DNA of 64,000 nucleotides from Dendrophyllia cribrosa (Eukaryota; Cnidaria; Anthozoa; Scleractinia; Dendrophylliidae): NCBI GenBank assembly GCA_024195265.1, contig JAJLRJ010000007.1, forward strand, positions 9,039,328 to 9,103,327, in the 5' to 3' direction. The translations under genes were made by a program, and so were the position numbers. Shown here one piece after another: positions 43,701-55,100 of this stretch (its first letter is position 1; each line of letters starts with the position of its first letter). The notes under the pieces were generated by a model. That model was not told where the DNA came from. It made no database searches and saw only the letters and a program-made list of their open reading frames with translations.

Positions 43701-43925
43701 ATAATTTTGTATGGCTGGCATCAAAACACACCATATAACCATCTACTCAACTATGCTCTTCTTATTGCAAAATATCATATTTTCGCTACCAGCATGTGCA
43801 ACGGCTTTTTGGACTTTGACAGCTTTTTATTACGGTTGAAAAATGACATAATTATAATAAGAGAAATATCATTTCAGAATAAATCCCTCGAAAAATTTAA
43901 TTCTACATGGGCACGCCTATTATAA
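40737..43925 (+). CDS. LINE ORF2 (partial): reverse transcriptase with endonuclease remnant, 1062 codons
   Basis: The first codons (ATG GGT ACG) are satellite DNA; LINE sequence starts at about residue 5. RLDYFLISKEL and TDHSAV (residues about 28-65) are the end of an APE-type endonuclease whose catalytic front is missing. RT motifs follow: GTDGLSAEFYKFFW, RGIISLIPKK, RPISLLNVDYKILTK, FIDFKKAFDS (about 420), GCPLSGLLF and YADD (about 521). A CCHC-like CPLCNCEKQTTTHMLSNC lies near 943-960. No stop or frameshift anywhere, so the insertion is young. The L1/Tx1-like clade is inferred from motif spelling. Lacking endonuclease, it should not move by itself. Confidence 0.88.
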   Translation: MGTNPDVESFTWRNKSFKIQCRLDYFLISKELRDLVTSCKITHAPQTDHSAVSIAFKSETMDQKKGPGFWKFNNSLLKDEKYTSKLRENIIQYKEKYKDVDDLGLRWDLIKMEIRGYTIMYSKTKAKIVKNEEIDLQNKANELKLKAEQNPGDKKIINELYAVNSSLEKLLRHKTRGAILRSKSRWYEQGERNTRYFFNLEKRNYCKKTITKLKRSNNTYTHNQFEILKEEKDFYETLYTSKNIDNEIFSTSTFFNLENITPLSEEEKLSCEGVVRENECYIALKDFKNDKTPGTDGLSAEFYKFFWPELCTEMIASFNYAFQTGALSISQKRGIISLIPKKNKDKAILENLRPISLLNVDYKILTKTIAKRLEKLLPKIINPDQTGYVKGRFIGENIRLIEDVMFHTKQINSPGIALFIDFKKAFDSIEWNYLNAALRVFNFGPNFLNWIEVLYREASSCVINNGHTSPFFRLQRGVRQGCPLSGLLFVIGIELLARALKNDNSIKGIKVGLKEIKCTQYADDTTVFVRDQNSISKLLKLLDDFKLVSGLEINTSKTEAMWLGSWRDKKETPFNFKWPKEPICALGVHFSYDIENANKLNFKEKILSLEKTLNCWKRRKLTLLGRINIVKTLGLSKLIYNTSVLTIPEHFVKEINKLTFNFIWEDKRAKIKKTTIIKERQQGGLKMIDFEIMEKALKLSWIERLKTHNEASWKMIPEFCTRQYGGISFLTDCHFDFKSLQLDNLPEFYATILKYWQDFNEPTILNEHISKDAEIIWNNKNIKIDGKPIFYNSWFKKGIIHINDLLNENHNFLSLVELNEKFNLTTPFTTYYGVIKAIHSKRKIITNISLCNADAAVTLSPIQTTLTTRAAYSFFLNKITVPPTCENRILNCGFTKDNIHKVYLLPFTVTKQTKLIAFQYKIIHNVLPNQINLFHAGKADNDTCPLCNCEKQTTTHMLSNCIKSNTFWDSFVKWWYQKFNQNVNLNEYIILYGWHQNTPYNHLLNYALLIAKYHIFATSMCNGFLDFDSFLLRLKNDIIIIREISFQNKSLEKFNSTWARLL

Positions 43926-44309
43926 TCCTTGTGTTTTGTTCATCATATATTTTTTTTTATGTAATTCTTTGTAAATAATGTTTCCATGTAAAACAATATA
44001 TGTAAAAGGTAGTTTCTATGGAAATAATAATAATAATTAATAATGAAAAAATATAATTGTACATAGTGTAAAGCAACATTTTATGCCAATGTTTGTAAGT
44101 AATGTAACTAATTAAGTAGTGTATTGTAAATGTTTGTACAGTTGTGTTAGTACGTCTTTGTAATTTAATGTAGATATTGCTTGTAGGTTTTATGTGTAGT
44201 TATATTTTATCTTGTATTGTATGTAGACCAGTGTAATGTACTGTATTGTAAGTATTAAGTGTATTGTCCAATAAAAGCATTATTATTAAAAAAAAAAAAA
44301 AAAAAAAAA
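40748..44309 (+). mobile_element. 5'-truncated LINE inserted in the satellite
   Basis: The body begins within the C-terminal part of the endonuclease domain and ends with AATAAA at 44270-44275 and a run of about 22 A. Satellite monomers flank both sides, and ATTATGGGTACGA occurs at each junction. The tandem array makes the target duplication ambiguous. Confidence 0.9.
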
Positions 44310-44384
44310 TTATGGGTACGAAATAAGGTCAGTTAGGATTATGGGTACGAAATAAGGTCAGCCAGGATTATGGGTACGAAATAA

Positions 44385-44511
44385 TTTTTTTTTTTTTTTT
44401 AATAATCAAAACTTTATTACTTCAATGACAGAAAATTACAGTGAATAAAAGGATACATACACACATACAAACAAAAAATAAAAAATAAAAGATAGAAGAT
44501 TACATGAAAGT
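44385..44511 (-). mobile_element. 3' tail of a second LINE, opposite orientation
   Basis: A 16-base T run followed by TAATCAAAACTTTATTAC reads on the minus strand as a 3' UTR with AATAAA and poly-A. Satellite lies on both sides. Only about 110 bp of body remains. Confidence 0.75.
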
Positions 44512-44640
44512 TGGGTACGAAGTAAGGTCAGCTAGGATTATGGGTACGAAATAAGGTCAGCTAGGATTAATGGTACGAAATAAGGTCAATTAGGAATTTC
44601 GGAAAGGTGAAAGCAGCTAGTGAAGTCGGAGTTAAGATTC

Positions 44641-45534
44641 CTATCTCTAAAATCTTCTGCCGCTGAACTATTCAGCTTAAAGATTCGAAAAGCTTAAACT
44701 GTATAAATTATGCTTTCACATTTTCGCAGTTTCTTTTAAAGGCACTAAAATGATGTGGAAAAAACAGTACAATGCCATTTCCAAGTGATTTCCTAAACAT
44801 CTGCCGAGTAGTGCACCTGTTTAAAGTGGCTTCTTTATTTCGTGATAAATTTTCACTCCGTCTACATCCTCTCTATACAACCATAATTGGATATACAACA
44901 AGAAACCTAAAATATGCAAAAAACAGTCGACTTTAGACACCGTGTAATCGAGAGCGATCGAGAGCCAACGGTTATGTGGATATAAACCGTATCCGAATGT
45001 CTCGACCACCTTTCACCAAAGCCGATCCTTTTCATCTAGACGTAAGCAGTTTATTTTTTGGCTTTTAGAGCAACACCGGTTGCAGAGAATGTGAAATAAA
45101 ACAACTTGGTTAAGGGTTAAAGAATATTTTAGAAAATTAGAGAACTTTATATGTGTCCGCCATTCAGGTGTACCACTTTTTTAGTTCACCAACATGGCCA
45201 CCGAAGTGTACTTTATAATTGTTTCTGTTAAGTTCAAAGATTCAAAAGACTTCCGATTTGCGTCCTTGCTTTAGAAAAGTCTTTTAACTGAGTGAAAAAT
45301 ACTTGTTTTTGTTTTTACATGGAGACGCTAAGCTGCAACACCGCCAAAAAATTTAAAAATACTATCGTTTCCACAGCAATGTAATGTAGAAATTATGACG
45401 AATTATTCCCGAGGAGTCATTAGTTTGTGAAACCTGATGCAAACTGATGCTAGTGTAACCGTAAAATTCCGTAATTGAAGTCTACCCAATTATTTAGGCC
45501 TAATTGGACGGGGTGTGCGGGGCTAAAATCCGGT
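44641..45534. other. gene-free stretch, possible 3' UTR of the transporter gene
   Basis: No gene. On the minus strand AATAAA occurs at 45049-45054 and could end the MFSD12-like transcript, but the repeat between it and the stop codon makes this uncertain. Confidence 0.3.
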
Positions 45535-45842
45535 CCGGGGGAATTCCCATATAAAAATGACGGGGGTGCTCGTCGGAAACTTTCGAAAAACACCCTTAAA
45601 GGTACCAGAATCTCGTTTGATCGTTTGATAGGCGTGGCTCAAATAAATTTTTTAACCCTAAGAATTGAACAACACAGGACATATTCTGTCATATTTTTTC
45701 GATCGGCTCAATACCCTAAAGGTACCGCGATGATTCTAACCGTGGTTATTTAGATTTCAGCATTCCTAAAAGGTACGACGAGCAGCCCCGTCATTTTCAT
45801 ATTGTAGTCCCCCCCTCCCCCCCCCCCCCCCCCCCCCCGGAA
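45535..45842 (+). repeat. poly-C-bounded dispersed repeat (family P3)
   Basis: Starts TCCGGGGGAATTCCCATAT and ends in a long C run (45790-45838) then GGAAATCCGG. The interior repeats AAAGGTACC and AAAGGTACGACGAGC. An inverse copy is 49310-49612. Confidence 0.7.
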
Positions 45843-45882
45843 ATCCGGCTGTTAGCAAAAACCAAACGAATATAGATCCAGC

Positions 45883-46145
45883 CTATACTATGGTACGCCG
45901 GTCAAACATTGGTGATCGCATAAATGGAGTAGCAAGCCTACACGCAGCGTTATTATCCATGGCTCGAGGTATGCCGTCAAGATTCTTTTTCTGAGACAAA
46001 TTCAAGTTATTCTCGACATCGAAAACCAAAGGCTTTCCAATGTCCCCTTCTTTTTGCTCTTCGCATGATTCTGTGATGTCATGTGCTTCTGTCAGCTTTA
46101 AATCCTCTTTGAGGTTCGTCTGCACCGCGATGTCAACTTTGTCAA
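45883..46145 (-). CDS. MFSD12: MFSD12-like exon 10 (C-terminal tail)
   Basis: Acceptor TTTTATAACAG. 86 mostly acidic residues and a stop; CEEQKEGD lies mid-tail. No helix. The tail is longer than in the human protein. Confidence 0.7.
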
Positions 46146-49100
46146 CTGTTATAAAACAAGTGATCCAGTCGATTAGAAAATAATTAAGCAGTTTTAAAAA
46201 GGCCTTTATGTACGACAAACAGGGTTTGAGCCAGGCCGCGCCATTGCGCCAATCCCGCACTGCAATTTACATTGTCCCTTAGAAAAACGAACAAGGGGAC
46301 AATCAGTCCCCTTGAACATCTGTTCAGAAAATGGCCTGTAAAAAAGATACAAGAAAGTCTTTGATTCCAAAAACATCAAGAAAACAATTTTTGCTGTTTG
46401 TACCGTTGATTTCGCTGTAAAAGGCTCTCTCTCAAATCGAGAAAATTTAGAAAAAGCCATGCGATTCAAAATCGCCCTATAATGCATTGCAAACTGAAAC
46501 ATATATTCGTCATGTATGCTAATGGTTTGTGTCTCAGGGAAAATTCAAAATGGTGGTTGTCATTGGGTTCACAGTTATTGTCCCTCTGAAATGAAAAATG
46601 TCCCCTAAAACCTTTGCTGAAGGGACAAATTGGCCTCCACTCATCAAATCCTGGCATAAACCCTGCCACAAATAAGTATGGTATATGCCATAATAGCACC
46701 GATCAGTGGCTGATATGCAGAGTTTTAAATCAACTGAGTTCAAATAAACCAGCTTACCTTTTCTTTTGCACACAAAAATGGAATCAAAAAAGAGGAAAAT
46801 GGAAACTAACGCGACCAGCGCGGCCATCCCTGGAGCGAAGCTCTGGACATTTCGCACAAAATCGTCGCATGACGGACAAACGGTTCTAAAGGATAAAATG
46901 AAGGCAATAAAAATATCAAATAAGACTGTACATTACTGAATCAAATTAAAAAACGGGAGCATTATAGAAGTAAACTGTACTTATACTCTGACATGAATGC
47001 AGTTATGAATACAGACAACTGAGTTAGCTTCAGGTAGACTTGTAGCAAGCAAGATCATTTACTGGATTCACAATACACATTGCTGAACAATGGTTCGATA
47101 AATGAGAAAGACGTTGTCACGGCATAAGGAACATACTGGTAAAATGGCTTAGTTTGCAACGAGTTCCTCTGAAGCTCAGTGGTAAGAGTCGACTAGCTGA
47201 GAGAATTGTTTTCATTATGTTATACTGAAACAATCACCAAATGTTTTCAGTTCAAAAAATACGTTTTCCGCGCGCGCTGAGCGCCGACTACATGCATTTG
47301 CTTCGAGTTTGGAATGTATGCGTCTGTTGTGATTGGTCAGAGTAATTGGTTTTGGTTTTACGACGCTCAATTAAAAGCCGTTCTAACTGACACAATACTA
47401 ATAACATCAATGAACAAATCAAAGCGAAGACCTACGTCATATTAGTTCGTGGGTTTATCTCTTGAATTATGGCAATGATGACACCGCTAGACAGTTTGTC
47501 TGTGAAGCTGATTGTTCCGTAGACAAACGCTCCGGATTTCTAACCAAAAAAAAATCGTGTTTAGTTGGTAAGCAAAGATGGCAAAAAAAAAATTGGACCA
47601 GGAATTGGCCATTTTTTTAAGTTGCAATCCATTTCCATCGAGACCATCCCAAGCCAACGACACTTATTTATATTTGTATTGCACTGACAATACTGATAAT
47701 TATTTTTAGGTTTTCATTCATACAAATATGTTCTTTTGGCCAGTTTCAAAATAATGCTATTTCATGGCGCGCACTGTGCCCACTCACTTATTATAGTTTG
47801 TATCGCATTGGAAAGAAGTTCAGGATCCACCTGTGACTTGTGTGCGACTTGTGCATCTGATTTGCTCCCCACTTGGCTCAGAAGACTTAGCTATAAAAAA
47901 AACTATAGAAATATTTAATGTCTGAGAACTAGTCAGCTACCGCATTACCTTGTCATGTCCAATAAGTTCTGATATCAGGGATAATGACGTCACCAGCATG
48001 ACAGATCCTCCGCATCCCATAATTATCGCGGTGACGTAAACAACATTTCGTCCTTTAATATCTTGGACATAAAACCAAAAACAAGCGCTCATGGCCAACA
48101 TACATCCCAGAGAAAACGTAATCTGCAAAAAAAAATACGTTATTAAAACTAACTGCAAAGGAAGCGACTCTTGGTCAAGATTTAATCTCCAAAACTCGAT
48201 TTTAAATTATTTGTTATTGTCAATGTTTGATACTGCTGAATTTTCTGCGGTGAATTTTGACTTCTTCGCATTTTTACCGAGTTTGAAATTATTTTGTTTT
48301 CAGAAATGAAATTTCTTACAATTTTCGTTTTAACCCAAAATGTCCTTCTCAATATGGATAAATGTTCGCAATGATTAACGGAGAAGTGTTGATTCGTCGA
48401 AGTTCGTTTTCATTAAGTTTGCACAGACCTTCACATAACGTGATGCAAAAGGTTGAATTTCGGCGGTTTTCAAAACGAAGAAAATTGTTTCAAACTAATT
48501 TTCGACGAATTTTCTCCGAAGTCCAAGTCAATTTTGTCTTGCTTTGACGAAGATTTAAGTTTACGGTACTTTGCGATTTTTTGTGCAAGAACTTGCACAG
48601 CTCTGCAGTCAACATTTTGGTCGTTTTGAAATTTCGCTTACCTAAAGTATACATAATTTTCGAATTCCAAATCAACTATGTAACGGGTTTCCGATTAACA
48701 AGATAGGAGATTAATATTGGCCGTTTTTATGCTACAGACGTTAATATTGTCTGAGACGTTAAAGTCGTCTCGAGACGACTTTAACGTCTAGTATAAAAAC
48801 GGAAAATAAGCCAGACGGATTTAACGTCTGACGACTTTAACGTCTTCTTTTAAGTGCGTCGTTCAGACGCACTTAACAAACGACTTTAACGTCTTAGACG
48901 TTAAATACGTCTAGTATAAAAACGGGACGGCCTAATTAGCCCTATTTGTATATTCGTGCTCTTAAAATTTATTTGGGGACGACTTTAGTCGTATCCAGTC
49001 ACTTCCGAGAATAGTTCTCTTTAGAAAATCTTGTGTTTTTCCCTGTGACCATCTACTTTAAAGCGTCCCGTTTTTATACCAGACGCATTTAACGTCTGAG

Positions 49101-52100
49101 ACGTTAATTGCGTCTGGACGACTTTAACGTCTCAAGCATAAAAACGGCCATTGTCCGCTGTACATGCCCCTTCATCTAATAATTAAAAGCTACAAACCAT
49201 CACTGAGAGGCCATAGTCGGTAATACTAGACCAATATTGATACCGATTGAACCTCCCCTAAGCGACCACCCAAAATGCAAAGCCAAGGTGGTCGCTTACG
49301 AGATGTTTCGATCCGGGGGGAGGGTGCTCGTCGTACCTTTTAGGGGTCACAATTTGTACATTGGTACCGCTTAGGGTGCTAAAATTTAAAATGACCACAG
49401 TTAGAATTATCGCGGTACCTTTTAGGGTATAAGCCGAAAAAACGTGACAGAAAATGACGTGTTGGTTTAGAATTGGTACCTCTTAGGAGAAAAAATTCAT
49501 TTGGGCCACGCCCATCAAACAAGATTCTGGTACCTTTTAGGGTGCTTTTCGAAAATTTCTGATAAGCACCCCCGTCATTTCTATATGGGATTGTCCTCCG
49601 GTGGTTTCGACTATAATGATTTCGACAGGAAGAAATTTGGTATTTTGAAAAACTGGTCGCTTACGAGAGGTGGTCGCACATGGAGGTTCAACTGTACATA
49701 CAGTTCCACTCAATTGTGATGAACAAACTCTTACAAGTAGGTATTAGAAAAATTTCAAAAAGCCCAGCAAAGGATAATTCACCTTGCTGCCAAGTCTTTT
49801 GTTTAATGATTTGACAGTTCCGCTCGCAAACACTCCGCTGATGAGAACCACAAGAGGAAAATATGCAATGGCTTCCTGAAATACGAAAAGGAAGAATTAA
49901 AACCAAACAAACGGCCGGTACAATACTGAAAAGTATCAGAGGAATGATATCTCGGAATCAAGCATCTATATTCGAATCGTTTTGCATTTCGCTTTATTCC
50001 AATATTTCGCCTCTAAATTTGTAAATTATCTATTTACGTAGCACAAATGAGTTTGGACATGCAAGCAATGTATACCGCCACCATGGTACAAGGGGGGGGG
50101 GGGGGGGGGGGGTTGGTTGCAACACCTCTCCCTCTTGGGTTTTTGCTGTGTTACAATGTTACAATGTTTCTTGGAACCTTGCCTTTAATAGAAAGCCTGT
50201 AGTGAGCTCTAGTTAATATTATGGGTTATTAAGCTTCTGGAGACCTGTGACTTCACTCGTTTAGATACTTGGCTGTACTCTGGAACTCTCTCCATGACAA
50301 CTTTCGAACATGTAATATACGGCCCAAGGTTCATCGTTTCATGGTTTAATTTTACACAGAATCGATAAACAGACTTACTTACTATTTCAAACTTGAGAGT
50401 TTCCGTGAGATAAAGAGGTAAGTACGACTGAGATACATTCACAACAAGGCGGCTGCACGTGTAAACTAAACCCGTCTACAAATAATAAGAAACAGTACAT
50501 CGCTTGCATTTTACTGAAAAAACTAACCCTTGGAAACTACAGTTAGCTTGGGCGATAAAAGGAACTAACCAATATGTTCTATAACATGATGCACGTTAGC
50601 GTTAGGCGTGGTTGGCGTTAGGAGAGATGCGAGCGCGCGTGAGGGCGCATAAAAGGAGATCGCATTCCCCTTTTTATCCACTGTACACACTGGGTCAGGA
50701 GCTTTGTGTAAAGCTTTTCATTCGTGAAAATGTCTTCTTTGTGTCAACAGGATACAGGATACAAATAATAAGAAACTGAGTACATCGCTTGCATTTCAGA
50801 CTGAAGAAACTAACCCTTGGAAACTACGTCAGTTAGCTTGGGCTATAAAAGGAGCTGACCGATATGTTTTTTAATGATGCATATTAGCGTTAGGTATGGT
50901 TGGCTTTAGGAGAGATTCGAGCGCGCGCGAGGCGCATAAAAGGAGAGCTCTCCTTCCCATTTTTATCCATTGTACACACTGAGTCAGGAGCTTTGCGTAT
51001 AGCTTTTCATTCGTGAAAATGTCTTCTTTGTGTCAACAGGAATGTAATTATCTGTTTGTCGATGTCGATATCAACAATTATTTGTACGCAATTAATATAC
51101 CGTAAGTTAGTAACAGCTGAGTTACTTACTCAGTTACAAGTAACTTGGCCTTGATAAAGAGATCCAAAAGTCGACATTTCGAGCGTTAACCCTTCATTGG
51201 AATGAATCAATGGATTGTGGAATGTACGCGGTTTATAAATAGATCGAGCGAGGTCACTAAGGAGCTGTCACGTGTCCACGGAAGCAGCGCCACAGTTATT
51301 TTAGAAACTAATCAAAGGCTCCAACTCGTGGATACAAAACATTCTGACCCTCCCCTCTCCTAGGCGTTTTGTTCCACCGACCCCCACCCTCCCTGCGTCC
51401 GACTTCCTATCCTACTTCCCCTCTAACGCCGTCCCCATGGGTAAAGCAGCTGTCCATAACAATGGGCTCAATGTTAACAGCCCATGGATTGACCGATCGA
51501 GAGAATTTTGTCTTCTACTGCTATAACTCGTTCAACGTTAACTCGTTAAAAGAAAATTAAGAAACACCTTGTAGAAAGCGGGGTCTTTTAGCCAGTCCTT
51601 CCAAGTCCTTTGACTCCCATTAGTTGCAGTTCTATCGATAATTTCTTCTTTGAACACCTCTTTTGCGTCCTCTTTCTCCGGGTTTGAGTCAATGGAGGAT
51701 GTGCCCGTTGATACAAGTTCATCGCTACAGGAGGAAGGCGTGCTCGGTTCGCCGCACACAGATGTCGTAACTCGCTGAGAGGACAAGCGTCGTCCTGAGG
51801 GGGAGGGGGTGCAGTCCACCTTAAGCAGAGCTAGTAAAAAGGAAAATATTACAGCGTTGAACCTACACATGACTTTTCTCGTACTTTATTGGTGAAACTG
51901 TGGACACCTGACATAATGGTCTGATTACTGATACCATCACCCCCAGTTGAAATTGAAAATGAAGAAGTACAGCTACTTATGCGTAGCATTTGCTGTCCCG
52001 ATGCTTTTGACCAATATCATCGATAACTCCGGGCACTTTTAGCTGCATCATGGAATTTGAATAAGTCATGCTCGATGGCAAAAGAATTGGCCTGCATCCG

Positions 52101-55100
52101 GCCAAAGTCTGCAGACTGGAATTTAGAAATGTTGGTTTTTGCAGAAAGCATTAAAACCAAAGAGAAAAACCTTCGTAGTTTTAGCGAGAACCAACAACAA
52201 ACGCAAGGGCCTCGCGGGGCAGGCTATATTTTGCAGTCGTCGTTTAGAAAAGGTGCTAAAAATATAGAATGTCTGAATGATGTTTTTTTATGGAGTCCAT
52301 AGTTCTACTTCTTTTTATATCACAGAAAACTGTTGATTTACCAGCGGGCGGGTTTTCTCAAAAAGGAAAATGTTTGCTGGTCTGGTTACTTAGGTTGGCG
52401 CGGTGAATGTGTTTCGGCATGCGGAAATTAAACAATGTCATGCATCCTGCTGGTAAGCAGGGGTCCCGGTATCGCAGGATCAACCTCGTCACCAAAGCCT
52501 TCTCCGCTTTCAAAAATGACGGGGCGGGCGTAGAAGCCCCTGGACCGAGGCTGCCAAAGTACTGTAAGAATCATGGAGTAATTTGTCACGTGACACAAGA
52601 TGATATGGGGTTTTCGGATGTTATTTCCAGCGATACGCAGTCGTGTTTGCTTTCTGGCAATGTAAAACTCTTTGGTTAATTTAGCCTTCAGGCTCTAATG
52701 TTAATTTATATTTTATAAGTATTATAATATCTGTAGTTTTTCTTGTTTAGTGTGTTCTTAATATATATATATATTTGTTTTGAAGACTTGTGATTGGTCC
52801 CTCAAACAATGCTCCTCTGAGCCCTGGAATGGAGGATCACTTGCGCGATCTTGGAGTATTGAAAGTATTTGTAGAATTTTCACTTGTAAAACAATAAGCT
52901 CCGACTCCAGTCAAGACTTTTGACAGATTTATTCTCAACGTTTCGGCCTCACGGCCTTCTTCAGGAGAATTATTGCATTATGGCTTGCTTACAACCTTAT
53001 ATATGGCTTGCTTATATATATATATATATTGTTATGAGTAAAAAAAGATTGAATTGTATTGTATCGCATTGCATTGCATTGCATTGTATTGTATTGTATT
53101 GCTTTGCATTGTGCATTGTATTGTATTGTATTGTATTGTATCCATTGCATTGCATTGCAATGTATTGTATTGTATTGTATTGCATTGCATTGCATTGCAT
53201 TGTAGTGCATTGCATTGCATTGCATTGTATTGTATTGTATTGTATTGTATTGTATTGTATCTGAATCCGTTAATCAAACAAAACAATCAATTCAATTCAG
53301 TTAACTTTATTTCAACACGGTAAAACGGCTCAGTAAAACTCAGTAAAAAGAAGACATTTTATAATGTTTTACGCAACAAAATACTCCACGATTCTTAGAG
53401 TACTTTGGTAGTCTTGTCCGGTTAAAGTGCTACTATGATCAAAAATTAATGTCACGTATGAAACAAAAACGCCTTCCTTTCAGCTTATCAGATGTCACTG
53501 TACCTGTCTAGGTCAATTAAATTAAGTTAGGGCCCCGCAAAGTGAAAATATTGACCTTAGAAAGTAGTGCTTTTCGAATTTATGTTCCAGTGAGCCCGCG
53601 TTATAACAAGGTTTGGAGTTGCGGTAATTCATTCAAATCTATATTTTTTTTATGTTGTGACGTTATTTTCTCAAGTCGCTGATCCGATGTCTTCGTTCAC
53701 TCACTAGTTCGGAGTAGTTCGGGGCTTCTTGAGACCCTTCTAGCGACGAATTTCAAAGCTGTATTGACAACAGTGATTCAGAAAGCTTGTCTGGATAGCT
53801 TCGCACGATATAGACAATGAAAAAGAAGAAATCGTCAATTGCGATGACTCTGTAGAGGCTGTAGAGCCAGTTCCGACTGAAGAAGAGGCAGCCGAATACT
53901 TGAACAGCTATTGTAGCTCTAGGACCGCTCTAGGAGTCTTCTAGAGGCCGACGAGGAGGAAGAGCAGGTTTTGCCGATTCTTTTTCCTGGCGAGGAAGAC
54001 ACCAAATATTGGTATGTAGATGAATTGTTTGCCGTGTTCTCGGAGACTCATTGAAGCCGAAGCCAAGTTTAGCTTGAGGTTTAGTTCAGACTTTCGCTAG
54101 TTTTGTCTTGGTGTTTTCTAACTTCACGGTGGCGTGATAAAGGAGAGTGTACACACAAGTATACAGTTTAGTTTCAGTTCCGAATGAGCTTATTGTTCTT
54201 TTTTACCATGGAAAATGCACTGCTGTTTATAAACACCAGTCATGCAGGCAGTGTTGGGACTCAACACAAAATTTGCTCATATGGCAAGGTTGAACGACAA
54301 GTCCAAATAACCACATTTGTATGCACTCAAAATCATCCTCTGTAATTTTTATTTCTTTAGGTTCCTGAGATCTGTGGCATATCACGAATCTGTGCATCAG
54401 GCAAACCTTCCCATATTCTGAAGAAGAGTACACTTACTACAAAGAGGAAGGGGGGAGGACTAAATTTTTCAAAAAAAAAATTCGTTGACCTTCAAAACAA
54501 AGGTTTTATCAATACAATGTATTTATTATATCCAGATGTGAATAAGTACAATTATCAATGAGAAAATAAATGTGCAAGACAACAACAATTTGCAATGAGT
54601 TGTTTTCTATGTACACAAGCTATGTAAGGTGGCTCACATCAGGTTTCCAGTTTCACACCACTGGATGCTTCTATCTTATTTGATGAAAATTTATTTGGGT
54701 ATACAGTCAACTCTCACTTAACGGACACCTCTATAAAACAGACACCTGGTGTTGGTCCCTGCCGTTTGGGTTTTCAGTCATTTTACTGTAACTAAGCTCT
54801 CTATAAGATGGATACCTCTCTAAGATGGACATTTGGGGCCAGTCCTGACGGTGTCCGTCTTAGAAAGAGTTGACTGTATTTTCCTGGTAACAGGCATCCA
54901 CATAATGTACACAATTTTGATAACTGGGCCTCAAATGATAACAGTCATGTCTAACTTCCACTGAACCCAAAAATGTTTTACATGATGCTATTAACTGTTA
55001 CCATAGCAATCAGTGAGACTGACTAATTACCTTTCGGGACTTATGGTATGAAAGTTTACCCAGTAACCCCCATTTTTCTTATTGTGTTATTCTATGTCAC

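Larger units (their letters stand above)
40497..44640 (+). repeat. 29-bp satellite inside a dispersed repeat, split by two insertions
   Basis: Monomers containing TTATGGGTACGAAATAAGG and TCAGTTAGGA run through about 40566-40747, 44310-44384 and 44512-44595. The left flank (TTCGTAACATCGGAAATTTA) and right flank (GGAAAGGTGAAAGCAGCTAG) match, in order, the single-copy repeat at 26945-27121 read on the minus strand. Confidence 0.8.

Noticed and set aside
40566..44595. Telomere-type repeat, because of TTAGGATTATGGG
   Set aside because: The unit is 29 bp and not TTAGGG; the likeness is a few bases.
48362..48675. 61-codon frames on both strands in intron 6
   Set aside because: No domain, opposite overlapping frames, and position inside an intron of a well-supported gene.
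52057..52302. 81-codon plus-strand frame
   Set aside because: The central part is the inverted SINE body; no promoter, domain or splice support.
53032..53323. Several 67-114-codon frames on both strands
   Set aside because: They lie in the (TTGTA/TTGCA)n pentamer array; a period of five opens every frame.
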